A stretch of 64,000 nucleotides of DNA from Hoylesella loescheii DSM 19665 = JCM 12249 = ATCC 15930 (lineage in GTDB: Bacteria > Bacteroidota > Bacteroidia > Bacteroidales > Bacteroidaceae), in the NCBI RefSeq assembly GCF_000378085.1, contig NZ_KB899222.1, forward strand, positions 1 through 64,000. Reading direction: 5' to 3'. The notes under the pieces were generated by a model. The model did no database searches, was not told the DNA's origin, and saw nothing but the letters and a program-made list of their open reading frames with translations. Shown one piece after another: positions 52,214 to 60,899 of the stretch (the first letter of the stretch is position 1; every line of letters starts with the position of its first letter). Made by a program: the position numbers and the translations under genes.

Positions 52214-52341
52214 TACGTAAGTTCGGGATAAGAAACGATGCTGTTTTGAGCAAGATTAGATAAAAAACGAATGGCTATATCACCAACTACCGCGTAGCGG
52301 TAGTTGGCATAACGAGCTTCTCTTATCCCGAACTCGCGTAA
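52214..52341. repeat. Solo 128-bp hairpin element
   Basis: Starts TACGTAAGTTCGGGATAAGA and ends TCTTATCCCGAACTCGCGTAA, near-perfect inverted ends. The internal hairpin ACTACCGCGTAGCGGTAGT lies towards the right. It is flanked by ATATA on both sides, a possible target-site duplication. Confidence 0.85.
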
Positions 52342-52824
52342 TATATGCACAATAAGCACATCCGTTTTGGATAAAAAACAACACATCGATAGGCGATGTA
52401 CATGCGAGTTGCGTTATGCAAACTGGCGCATAACAGTTGGCGCAGCGGATGCTCGCTGCACCTTACTCTTCACGATAATACACTCGCCAACAACTAATTA
52501 GCACTTAACCGCGTCTTTATTACAGCCCATTTGTCCATCAACCAACCCACCATCATTTTCGATTTTAACTCTTCTAGAATGGCAGAAGGAGAGAAGCACG
52601 TTTTGTAAAGAATATCTACCACAATTAACAAACCTGCCATTTAGCAAACATTCATCTGCAAACAAATCACCTGCAAAACGATTGGGGTTCAATCACCATT
52701 TAGTCACTTGCAGAAGTTTGGCGGTAAAGGGCATAGCCCGAACATAAAAAGCCTAAGGCCTTCGGTCTAGCTTGACCACAAATTAGCCTAGGTAGGGTAG
52801 CCCGCTTTCTTCGCAATCCTACCC

Positions 52825-52923
52825 TAACAAAAGACCAGCCGCTACGCGGTGGTTGGCGAGATAGCTATTTCTTAACCCATCTAGTCCTGTTAAAAAAGCA
52901 TTGGCTCTTATCTCGCACTCATG
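52825..52923. repeat. Partial 128-bp hairpin element
   Basis: Contains CCAGCCGCTACGCGGTGGTTGGC, then GAGATAGCTATTTCTTAACC, CTAGTCCTGTTAAAAAAGCA and CTTATCTCGCACTCATGG. The left terminal repeat is missing. Confidence 0.75.
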
Positions 52924-52953
52924 GTCATATATTCCACAATCTATCTGGTTTAG

Positions 52954-53352
52954 CTACGAACTTCGGTTTTCGTTCCCTTTGGCAGAAGCATCCACCTCTG
53001 CAAGCAGCTTTGTTTTACGTGCAATAAAGCTGATAACACAAACAATAAGGAATCCAATTGCACTCCATCCCCAAGCCGTAATGACGTTGTTGAACGTCCA
53101 TTTGGGAACAAGAATGACGGCATTAATCCCCAACATACAAATGAAAGTAAACATAATAACTTCTAGCTCCCCCTTCTTAGTAAAGGGCCTGTCGAAAAGA
53201 TAGGCTAACACACAAAACGCCATACTCTCATATCCAAACGACTCTGCTTTTGGAATGTGGTTCAAATAAATGAAAAGGCCCATACCCAAGAGTAGCATCA
53301 CGCCTAGGGTCACAAAAATAATCTTACCACTTTTCTTCATTTTTTCATCCAT
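52954..53352 (-). CDS. Small four-helix membrane protein
   Basis: A 132-residue predicted inner membrane protein, not recognised. Four hydrophobic segments lie at about 12-30 (IFVTLGVMLLLGMGLFIYL), 42-52 (weak, AFCVLAYLF), 63-82 (VIMFTFICMLGINAVILV) and 92-110 (GWSAIGFLIVCVISFIA). The C-terminus is polar. A Met four codons in is an alternative start. A full -33/-7 promoter on the minus strand supports a real gene. It is divergent from the membrane AraC regulator, so it may belong to the same module. Confidence 0.65.
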   Translation of the reverse strand: MDEKMKKSGKIIFVTLGVMLLLGMGLFIYLNHIPKAESFGYESMAFCVLAYLFDRPFTKKGELEVIMFTFICMLGINAVILVPKWTFNNVITAWGWSAIGFLIVCVISFIARKTKLLAEVDASAKGNENRSS

Positions 53353-53411
53353 TAAGTTTCACATACGCTAGTCAACACCGCTATTGCCATGGTCCATGGC
53401 GGTGCATATCG

Positions 53412-53442
53412 CAAAGTTAAGTAAAAAGAAACGGACGTCAAA
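53412..53442 (-). promoter_or_regulatory. Promoter of the small membrane protein gene
   Basis: Minus strand TTTG (53442-53439), 19 bases, then TAACTTTG (53419-53412), a full -33/-7 pair. Leader of about 55 bases, with a palindrome in it. Confidence 0.8.
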
Positions 53443-53658
53443 GACTTTGTAAAGGAAATATTTACTATGAATGAAAAAAAGCGGAAAGAAATAAAAGGAA
53501 GGAACAACTTCGTTGCGCAGTTCTAAAGTAAAATGAGCTATTCTCTTCTCATTTACTTTCAGCTATAAAATAGGCGAAAACAAAAGGAGTAAGATATCTT
53601 AACTAACGAATTAACAAGTTGAAAGACAATAGCTGTCACGATTTTCCAAAATTTAGTG

Positions 53659-53666
53659 TATCTTTG
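53659..53666 (+). promoter_or_regulatory. -7 promoter box of the membrane AraC regulator
   Basis: TATCTTTG matches TAnnTTTG, about 22 bases before the start codon at 53689. No -33 TTTG. It favours the ATG at 53689 over an in-frame one at 53656 that would be upstream of the transcript start. Confidence 0.6.
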
Positions 53667-53688
53667 TGTTTATGTTATAATAATTACG

Positions 53689-54822
53689 ATGAGCACGATT
53701 TTCACAATAGGAATATTTCTCTCGCTGTTTCTGGCAGTATTGCTGTTCACTAAAAAGCACAGAATACTGTCGGACACTATTCTTGGCATCTGCCTAACAA
53801 GCATAAGCATCTACCTACTGAACTATTACCTGAATTATTTAGGCTATTGGCATAAGTATCCGCATCTAGTTGGGGCCACACATCCCTTTCCCTTGCTTTA
53901 TGCACCCTTTATTTACCTCTATGTTGTTGTGAACTTACGCAAGGAACAGCGATTTAAATGGAAAGACATTCTGCACTTTTTGCCTTTTATACTCACTTAT
54001 GTTAGCATGTTTCCCTTTCTCTTCGGCTATTCGGCTGCCGAAAAAGCCATGCTAGACGAGGAAGGTTTCAATAGTCCTTTCCGTTACTTCTTCATGTTTT
54101 CTTTTATAGAATACCTGATTGTAAGTGCGGTATATCTAGTGCTGACCTATATCAAAATCTATCATTATCAACGCGTCATCAAGAACAACTTTGGCTACAA
54201 CGAAGGCATTAGCTTATGGTGGTTGCTTATGCTGCTCGATGGTTTCGTCATCATATATGGTGCGATAAGCATTATTTATGTGGTGCAGTTTGAGTTGGAT
54301 ATTAACCTTGGCTTTAAAGCAGAACTAATACCCTACGCGCTATTCGTGGTGTTTGTAGCCTTCATTGGCTTTTTTGGCATCAGATATCAAGGGATATTTA
54401 CCACCGAAAAGACAAAAAACATTGAACTGGTTGAGCCACAGGAGGAGAACAAATACCAAAAATCGGGACTAAAAGACGCTGAAGCAGAGGCCCTGCACCA
54501 ACAGATGTGCTCGCTTATGGAGAAAGAAAAGCCTTATCTTGAACCCAAACTCTCGCTGGGACAATTAGCCGAGATGCTAGGGGTTGCTGCCAATAAGCTG
54601 TCGCAAGTTATCAATCAATACGAAGAAAAGAACTTTTACGACTTCGTAAACGGCTATCGTGTGCAAGAGTTTATTGTGCGCGCTCAAAACGATAAGAATA
54701 AAAACCTGAGCTTGCTTGGCATCGCTTACGGGTCGGGCTTTAACTCAAAATCATCGTTTAACCAAGTTTTTAAGAAGTTTATGGGCGAGACGCCCACATC
54801 GTATCTTAGAAAAGGCGCGTAA
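53689..54822 (+). CDS. AraC-family regulator with N-terminal membrane domain
   Basis: A 377-residue one-component membrane regulator. The N-terminal part (about 1-245) has about seven hydrophobic helices (TIFTIGIFLSLFLAVLLF, ILGICLTSISIYLLNYYLNY, FPLLYAPFIYLYVVVNL, FLPFILTYVSMFPFLFGY and others), in the style of Bacteroidetes 7TM-AraC sensors. The C-terminal part (about 275-375) is an AraC helix-turn-helix: LSLGQLAEMLGVAANKLSQVI and LGIAYGSGFNSKSSFNQVFKKF. A TonB receptor and CPBP protease follow, the probable targets. A terminator lies after it at 54940-54982. Confidence 0.88.
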   Translation: MSTIFTIGIFLSLFLAVLLFTKKHRILSDTILGICLTSISIYLLNYYLNYLGYWHKYPHLVGATHPFPLLYAPFIYLYVVVNLRKEQRFKWKDILHFLPFILTYVSMFPFLFGYSAAEKAMLDEEGFNSPFRYFFMFSFIEYLIVSAVYLVLTYIKIYHYQRVIKNNFGYNEGISLWWLLMLLDGFVIIYGAISIIYVVQFELDINLGFKAELIPYALFVVFVAFIGFFGIRYQGIFTTEKTKNIELVEPQEENKYQKSGLKDAEAEALHQQMCSLMEKEKPYLEPKLSLGQLAEMLGVAANKLSQVINQYEEKNFYDFVNGYRVQEFIVRAQNDKNKNLSLLGIAYGSGFNSKSSFNQVFKKFMGETPTSYLRKGA

Positions 54823-55126
54823 GTTAGAGGTTGAATGCACGTGTTACATCTTTGTGTTAACTTGTTCATTCATGAACTTTCCAACCGACAAACAACCTTG
54901 TCAACTGGCTCATTCGTCAGCTTATCTACCGACAAAAACACGTCCAAACGCTCACATTTAAAAGTTCGGACGTTCTTTTTTTACACCACCTTAATAACGC
55001 ACAAACAATTGATTAACAAACAAATACAAGTATAGACGCTTCATAAATACGTCCAATCCCTCACGCTTGGGCGATGCATATCGTTTTTTATTGCAACTTT
55101 GCATCAAAACTTAAAATGTAAACGCA
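54823..55126. other. Intergenic region between AraC gene and TonB receptor
   Basis: Contains AACTTGTTCATT-like repeat words (about 54850-54930) and the terminator (54940-54982). A GCAACTTTGC near 55093 resembles a -7 box (CAACTTTG instead of TAACTTTG) for the receptor gene. Confidence 0.5.
54940..54982 (+). terminator. Rho-independent terminator of the membrane AraC gene
   Basis: ACGTCCAAAC (54940-54949) pairs with GTTCGGACGT (54964-54973) with one mismatch, followed by TCTTTTTTT. Confidence 0.88.
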
Positions 55127-57463
55127 ATGAAAAAGTTATTGAACATCATCCTTTGCATCGCGCTTCCAATCATGGCAAACGCACAAGAGCTAGGACAAAC
55201 CCTTAAAGGAAAAGTAACAGATCAAGCTACCCGCGAACCTTTAATTGGTGCAACGATAGTTGTAGAAGGTGCTGACCCCGCAGTAAGTGCAACAACCGAC
55301 GAGGCCGGAAACTTTACCCTTAAGGAGCTTCCAGTAGGTCGTGTTACCTTACAAGTTTCGTATATAGGTTATGAAAAACGCTCAATCCCTGAAGTGATGA
55401 TAACTTCGGGTAAGGAAGTTGTGCTAGACATCACCCTTAAAGAATCGGTAACCCAAATGAAAGGAGTGGAAATCGTGGCTGGCATACGTAAGGAAAAAGC
55501 CCTTAACCCAATGGCCATAGTGAGCGCCCGAAGCTTCTCGGTAGAGGAGACACAGCGTTATGCAGGCGGCTTGAACGACCCCGCTCGCCTCGTTTCGGCA
55601 TACGCAGGCGTGGCAGCAGGCAATCTTCAAGACAACTCCATCGTTGTGCGCGGAAATTCGCCACAAGGTGTGTCGTGGAGATTGGAAGGCGTAGAAATCC
55701 CCGCCCCACATCACTTTGCTGGCGGAAACATTGTTGGTGGCGGTCTTATTACGCTGTTCAGCAATCAGGTATTATCTAATTCGGACTTCTTCACGGGTGC
55801 TTTTCCCGCGGAATATGGCAATGCACTATCGGCAGTATTTGATGTAAGGATGCGCACTGGCAACCCTTCTAGACATGAACACACAGCACAAATAGGCGTG
55901 TTAGGCCTCGATTTCGCTTCGGAAGGTCCGTTATCGCGTTCAAAAGGTTCGTCGTATCTCTTCAACTACCGATATTCAACCCTTGGATTGCTCAACGATT
56001 TGAACATCAACAAAACAAAACAGCGCATCAGATACCAAGACCTCTCGTTTAATTTCACTTTCCCCACCAGGCGTGCAGGTACATTCTCGCTTTGGGGTAT
56101 TGGTGGAATAGACGGCACAAAAAAGGAAGCCCTTACCGAGAAAGACAAATGGGAAACCGACATGGACCGCATTAAGAACAACTGGGACATGTATGTGGGA
56201 GCTGCGGGGCTAAGGCATCGCATTACGAGTGGTAACACATTCATTGAGTCGAGCTTATCGGCGTCGGGCACGAACAACAAGATCACGACCGACCTGCTGG
56301 GTAAAGACCTGACCACCTATACGCCCGACAGCAAACTGAAAAGTCAAAACGGAACGCTGTCGCTATCTTCGGCCTTCACACATAAGTACTCTCCGATGGC
56401 CACTTTAAAGGCCGGGGCTAGCTACAAGCACCTGTTCTACAAGTATAACCTAAGTGCAGCCCAAGATTATGACCCCTCTACATACGCCTTATTGGCAAAT
56501 TCGACAGGGAATACACCACTTGTTGAAGCGTTCGCACAATTCAAGTACAACCTTACCCCTTCTCTATTGGCAAACGTTGGGGTGCATACCGAATACTTCG
56601 GAATCAACAAAGAGCTATCCATCGAACCACGCATAGCCCTTCAATGGAACATAAACGATGCACATAGCCTGAGTCTTGGCTATGGAAAGCATTCGCGCCC
56701 TGAGAGTTTGGATGTGTATATGCTAAATGTTGGAGGTGAACAACCCAATCGAAACTTGAAACTATCGAAAGCCCATCATTTCGTATTGGGTTACGATTGG
56801 TTGTTAACGCCACACCTGCGCCTTAAAGCCGAAGCATATTATCAACACCTTTACGATGTCCCTGGCGAAGTAGGCAGTTCGTATTCGCTGATCAACTACA
56901 CCCGAATTTTCTCGCTCAACAAGGCGCTTGTAAACAATACCACGGGGCGTAACTATGGTCTAGACCTCACCCTCGAACGCTTTATGCACAACCATTACTA
57001 TTATCTCTTAACGGCCTCGCTGTTCAATTCCACTTACAAAGCAGGCGATGGCTTATGGCGCAACACCCGTTATAATAAGCAATACGCAGTGAACGCCCTG
57101 TTTGGAAAAGAGTTCTTCTTCAAGAATAACCGAAAGGTGTTAGACGTAAATGCACGCGTAAGCGTTACGGGAGGTGAGCGTTTTACGCCTTATCTAGAAG
57201 CGGAATCGATTGCCAAAGAGCGTGTGATTTACGACGACAGTCGTGCATTTGAGAGCTCAATGCCTGCTTTAGTGTATGCAGACCTCACCGTAAACTACCG
57301 CATCAACCATCGCAAGAGTTCGAGCGTGTTCTCTTTCCAAATGAAAAATGTATTGGGTTCGCCTATCTACATTGAGCACAATTACAACTATAAGACCAAA
57401 CAGATACAGCTGAGCAAGGCTACATTTATTATTCCTAACATCAGTTATAGAATAGAATTTTAA
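55127..57463 (+). CDS. TonB-dependent receptor with carboxypeptidase-regulatory-like domain
   Basis: An outer membrane transporter of unknown substrate, 778 residues. Signal peptide at about 1-20 (ending ANAQ). The carboxypeptidase-regulatory-like domain (about 26-110, LKGKVTDQATREPLIGATI) is followed by a plug (about 130-230, NSIVVRGNSPQGVSWRLEGVEI; NSDFFTGAFPAEYGNALSAVFD) and a barrel ending in FIIPNISYRIEF. It lacks the SusC signature and has no SusD partner, so it is not a glycan system. It lies between iron genes (DtxR-FeoA upstream, feoB downstream), which suggests but does not show iron or siderophore transport. Confidence 0.9.
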   Translation: MKKLLNIILCIALPIMANAQELGQTLKGKVTDQATREPLIGATIVVEGADPAVSATTDEAGNFTLKELPVGRVTLQVSYIGYEKRSIPEVMITSGKEVVLDITLKESVTQMKGVEIVAGIRKEKALNPMAIVSARSFSVEETQRYAGGLNDPARLVSAYAGVAAGNLQDNSIVVRGNSPQGVSWRLEGVEIPAPHHFAGGNIVGGGLITLFSNQVLSNSDFFTGAFPAEYGNALSAVFDVRMRTGNPSRHEHTAQIGVLGLDFASEGPLSRSKGSSYLFNYRYSTLGLLNDLNINKTKQRIRYQDLSFNFTFPTRRAGTFSLWGIGGIDGTKKEALTEKDKWETDMDRIKNNWDMYVGAAGLRHRITSGNTFIESSLSASGTNNKITTDLLGKDLTTYTPDSKLKSQNGTLSLSSAFTHKYSPMATLKAGASYKHLFYKYNLSAAQDYDPSTYALLANSTGNTPLVEAFAQFKYNLTPSLLANVGVHTEYFGINKELSIEPRIALQWNINDAHSLSLGYGKHSRPESLDVYMLNVGGEQPNRNLKLSKAHHFVLGYDWLLTPHLRLKAEAYYQHLYDVPGEVGSSYSLINYTRIFSLNKALVNNTTGRNYGLDLTLERFMHNHYYYLLTASLFNSTYKAGDGLWRNTRYNKQYAVNALFGKEFFFKNNRKVLDVNARVSVTGGERFTPYLEAESIAKERVIYDDSRAFESSMPALVYADLTVNYRINHRKSSSVFSFQMKNVLGSPIYIEHNYNYKTKQIQLSKATFIIPNISYRIEF

Positions 57464-57478
57464 ATAAACGGCATTCTT

Positions 57479-58282
57479 ATGAAAACAGCATATAAGCCCC
57501 TAACGTTCTTTACGTTGTCACTTATCTTGCCTTGGGCGCTGTGGTTTATCGTGGCCTATTGGAGTCATCAGCCCATATCGCCTTCGCCCTGGTGGCATAT
57601 CACCCTGGAATTGGCAGGCTTATTAACGCCCATTGTTGTGGCAGCAATCTTATTTATGCGCAATAAGGCATTGCTTGCCGACCTCCATCAGCGGTTCATT
57701 GGTAAGGGTTTGCTCTGCAATCGGTATTTTTGGATAGCCGTTCTTTTGCCGCCACTCTCCATTGTGGTGGCTCAAATCCTCTCTCTTGGCGTAGGTCATG
57801 GCCTCGAACAATTCTACATATCGGGTCAACCAACTTTCTCGTCTGCTCCCCTTTCGGCATGGTTTGTACTTTGTTTTGCACCCGTAGCCGAGGAGTTGGC
57901 ATGGCACACGTACGGCACCGACGCCTTACGCCAACGCTATACGCTCTTTACCACGTCGGCCATTTTCACCATTTACTGGGGCTTATGGCATCTACCCCTT
58001 TTCTTTATAAAGGATTATTATCAAAGCAACATACAGGCAGAGGGGTGGATATACACGCTCAATTTCTTTGTAAGTCTGTTTACCTTCACCTTTATCATTA
58101 ACTGGCTGTACTTCAAGTCGGGTCGTAATGTGATGGTAGCTATCGTCTTTCACTTGGTTGCGAATGTTTCCAACGAGATATTTGCTACCCACCCAGACAG
58201 TAAAGTGATACAAACGGCACTGTTCTTTGTGCTTCTAGGATGCATATTGAAAAAGGAAAAGGTGTTGTTCTTTAAGCCGTAG
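57479..58282 (+). CDS. CPBP-family intramembrane metalloprotease
   Basis: A polytopic membrane protein of 267 residues of the CAAX/CPBP (Abi) protease family. About eight hydrophobic segments. Conserved motifs: EELAWHTYG (about 140-148, EExxxR-type, with His in place of Arg), a WGLWHLPLF block (about 163-171) and FHLVANVSNE (about 221-230). Residues are in the usual order for the active site. It starts 15 bases after the TonB receptor and is probably cotranscribed with it. The substrate is unknown; CPBP genes often occur next to exported peptide systems, but no peptide gene was seen here. Confidence 0.85.
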   Translation: MKTAYKPLTFFTLSLILPWALWFIVAYWSHQPISPSPWWHITLELAGLLTPIVVAAILFMRNKALLADLHQRFIGKGLLCNRYFWIAVLLPPLSIVVAQILSLGVGHGLEQFYISGQPTFSSAPLSAWFVLCFAPVAEELAWHTYGTDALRQRYTLFTTSAIFTIYWGLWHLPLFFIKDYYQSNIQAEGWIYTLNFFVSLFTFTFIINWLYFKSGRNVMVAIVFHLVANVSNEIFATHPDSKVIQTALFFVLLGCILKKEKVLFFKP

Positions 58283-58386
58283 AACGGGGGAAAGAAGCCT
58301 ACCATAATCGCCATCGCCTATCACCATTGCTAGGTATAGCAACAAAACTGGGGAGAAAAGTAGCACGCTAATTGCCATAAAAATGG

Positions 58387-58394
58387 TAACTTTG
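58387..58394 (+). promoter_or_regulatory. -7 promoter box of feoB
   Basis: TAACTTTG, a perfect -7 box, with a leader of about 65 bases to 58463. No -33 TTTG at the usual spacing. Confidence 0.5.
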
Positions 58395-58462
58395 CAGATG
58401 GCTACAACTAAGGCAATGTCTATAACAAAAGATAACGCCAAGCCAAAACTACAATAACGATT

Positions 58463-60616
58463 ATGCCCAACAAACAAAATACATCTCCCTGTGACGTTTG
58501 CCCCAAGGCAGCGATGCACAGTTTGCAACGGCGCGGTGCGCAAGCGGGCGGCGAACGCTACGTTGTGGCATTGGCCGGAAACCCCAATACGGGCAAGAGC
58601 ACGGTGTTTAACGCCCTTACAGGACTGAAACAACACACCGGAAACTGGCCTGGAAAGACCGTGGGAAAGGCCGAAGGCTACTTCGCTTACCAAGGCGAAG
58701 GCTACCGCATCGTTGACCTTCCAGGCACTTACTCGCTCTCGTCGACTTCGGAAGACGAGGAAATTGCTCGCGACTTCATCCTCTTCGGACAGCCCGACGT
58801 TACGGTGATGGTGGCCGATGCCACCCGACTGGAACGCAACATGAACCTTATCTTGCAGGTGTTGCAGATTACCGACAAGGCCGTGCTGTGCGTTAACCTG
58901 CTCGACGAGGCCAAACGAAACAAGATAGACATCAACCTTAACGCCCTTTCGCGCCGTCTGGGCATCCCCGTTGTGGGGGCCTCGGCCCGTTCGGGGCAAG
59001 GTATCGACCTGCTTTTAGAGCGTATGCGCCAAGTGGCAGAGGGCGAATACAAGTGCAAACCCCACCGCTCTACCAACCTTCCGCCACATGCCGCGCAGCA
59101 TGTCAAGGAGTTGGCGCGCAAAATAGCCGAGACACACCCCGACATTTCCAACGCCGAGTGGATTGCTTTCAGGCTAATCGAGGGCGACACAAGCGTGAAA
59201 GAGCGTTTCGGAAACGCCGAACTGAACGCACTTGCCGAAAAATTGCTGCTCGAAATAGGCAGTAACTTCCACGACCTGTGGGTGGAAGACATCTACACAC
59301 AAGCGGGACAGATTTGCAGCGAGGTGGTTACGCAGGGCAACCAACGCGGACGGCTGCCGCTAGACGTTAAACTCGACCGCATACTAACCCACCGCATCTG
59401 GGGTTTCCCCATCATGTTGGCCTTGCTGTGTGGCGTGTTTTGGCTCACCATCATCGGCTCTAACTATCCTTCCGACTGGCTCAACCAACTGTTGGTGGGC
59501 ATCATGCACCCAGCCATACACGATGCTTTCGTGTCTATGCACGCCCCGTGGTGGCTCACGGGTTTGCTTGCAGATGGCGTTTACCTGGCCACGGCATGGG
59601 TGGTATCGGTGATGTTGCCGCCTATGGCCATTTTCTTCCCCCTCTTCACCTTGCTCGAAGATTTCGGCTATCTGCCTCGCGTGGCCTTCAATCTCGACGA
59701 ATTGTTTCGCCGTTCGGGCGCGCACGGCAAGCAGGCCCTAACCATGAGCATGGGTTTTGGCTGCAATGCGGCCGGCGTAGTGTCTACACGCATCATCGAC
59801 AGCCAACGCGAACGGCTCATTGCCATCATCACCAACAACTTTTCGCTATGCAATGGCCGCTGGCCCACACAGATATTGTTGGCCACGCTGTTTATCGGCG
59901 CAGCCGTTCCTGCACGATATAGCAGCATGGTTTCGCTGGTAGCGGTGATGACGGTGGTGCTTATGGGCGTTGGTTTCATGTTCGGCAGTTCGTGGCTGCT
60001 GTCGCGAACCATCCTTCGCGGCGAGGTTTCCACCTTCCATCTCGAACTTCCACCCTATCGTCCGCCCCAGTTTTGGCAAACGCTTTACACCTCTATCATC
60101 GACCGCACACTGATTGTGCTGTGGCGTGCCCTTGTGTTTGCCGCCCCGGCAGGCGCATTGATATGGCTTTGCTGCAACATCCACGTGGCCGATGCCACCA
60201 TTGCCCAGCACCTTATATCGCTACTCGACAAGCCCGGATGGCTGATGGGGCTGAACGGCGTGATACTTCTTGCCTACGTGTTGGCCATTCCCGCCAACGA
60301 GATTGTTATACCAACGGTAATGATGCTGACGATGCTTGTGTTGGGACAAAGCGACATGGGCGCAGCTGGCGTGCTGATGGAAGGCACCGAACAACAAACC
60401 AAACAAATACTGCTGTTGGGCGGATGGAACATGCTGACGGCCGTTTGCCTGATGGTTTTCTGCCTATTGCATCACCCTTGTTCCACCACTATCTACACCA
60501 TTTATAAGGAAACGAAGAGTGCCAAATGGACCATCGTGGCCACGTTGTTGCCCTTAGCCCTAGGTGTTGTAATGACTACGCTCATCGCAACCGTATGGAG
60601 AATGGTGGAGGGATGA
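58463..60616 (+). CDS. feoB: Ferrous iron transporter FeoB
   Basis: The inner membrane GTP-dependent ferrous iron importer. The N-terminal [10 protein letters not shown] (about 10-19) is a Cys-containing extension, followed by the G domain: G1 GNPNTGKST (39-47), G3 DLPG (about 83-86), G4 VNLLDE (about 147-152). The membrane part (about 310-715) contains the gates and Cys motif regions [16 protein letters not shown] and [14 protein letters not shown], typical of FeoB. The length of 717 is normal. It lacks a separate feoA next to it; a FeoA domain is fused to the DtxR-type regulator at 50395-51402. Confidence 0.96.
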   Translation: MPNKQNTSPCDVCPKAAMHSLQRRGAQAGGERYVVALAGNPNTGKSTVFNALTGLKQHTGNWPGKTVGKAEGYFAYQGEGYRIVDLPGTYSLSSTSEDEEIARDFILFGQPDVTVMVADATRLERNMNLILQVLQITDKAVLCVNLLDEAKRNKIDINLNALSRRLGIPVVGASARSGQGIDLLLERMRQVAEGEYKCKPHRSTNLPPHAAQHVKELARKIAETHPDISNAEWIAFRLIEGDTSVKERFGNAELNALAEKLLLEIGSNFHDLWVEDIYTQAGQICSEVVTQGNQRGRLPLDVKLDRILTHRIWGFPIMLALLCGVFWLTIIGSNYPSDWLNQLLVGIMHPAIHDAFVSMHAPWWLTGLLADGVYLATAWVVSVMLPPMAIFFPLFTLLEDFGYLPRVAFNLDELFRRSGAHGKQALTMSMGFGCNAAGVVSTRIIDSQRERLIAIITNNFSLCNGRWPTQILLATLFIGAAVPARYSSMVSLVAVMTVVLMGVGFMFGSSWLLSRTILRGEVSTFHLELPPYRPPQFWQTLYTSIIDRTLIVLWRALVFAAPAGALIWLCCNIHVADATIAQHLISLLDKPGWLMGLNGVILLAYVLAIPANEIVIPTVMMLTMLVLGQSDMGAAGVLMEGTEQQTKQILLLGGWNMLTAVCLMVFCLLHHPCSTTIYTIYKETKSAKWTIVATLLPLALGVVMTTLIATVWRMVEG

Positions 60617-60899
60617 GTGTTAAGTTGGTAAGTTTTTGAGTTGATGAGTTGGTAAGTTTTTGAGTTTTTAAGTTCTTGAGTTTATAAGTTCTCAACTCTG
60701 CGTTAGGAATTATAGCGCAAACAAGTACTGATAAAAGGCTTGTAAACTAAGAAACTCGTAAACTCAAATACTCACCAACTTATAAACTAACAAGCTCAGC
60801 AACTCAACTAACAGCTCAGAAACTCATAAACTCAAAAACTCACCATCTCAAATAACAACTTATAAGCTTATAAACTCAAAAACTCACCGCCTCAAAAAC
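60617..60899. repeat. Low-complexity inverted repeat region of GAGTT/AACTC words
   Basis: The whole gap from the feoB stop to the next start is made of imperfect copies of AAGTTTTTGAGTT (first part, about 60622-60695) and of its reverse complement AACTCAAAAACTCACC (second part, about 60745-60895). The two parts can pair, around a unique-like stretch near 60696-60745. Confidence 0.75.

Larger units (their letters stand above)
51403..52953. other. Large gene-poor, repeat-rich region
   Basis: 1.55 kb without a supported gene. Content: the CCTCTCC/GGAGAGGGATTGGGGC repeat (51565-51600), a 22-bp palindrome array (52055-52137), the solo 128-bp element (52214-52341), a partial one (52825-52923), and a hairpin-like AGGGTAG/CTACCCT near 52793-52830. 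Confidence 0.65.
53353..53688. other. Divergent promoter region
   Basis: Contains the leftward promoter of the membrane protein (53412-53442), a GCCATGGTCCATGGC palindrome in its leader (53384-53398), and the rightward -7 box (53659-53666) of the AraC-type gene. Confidence 0.6.

Noticed and set aside
58235-58999. Minus-strand frame of 254 codons over the start of feoB
   Set aside because: Opposite the FeoB G domain, which has all GTPase motifs; the antisense product is not family-like.
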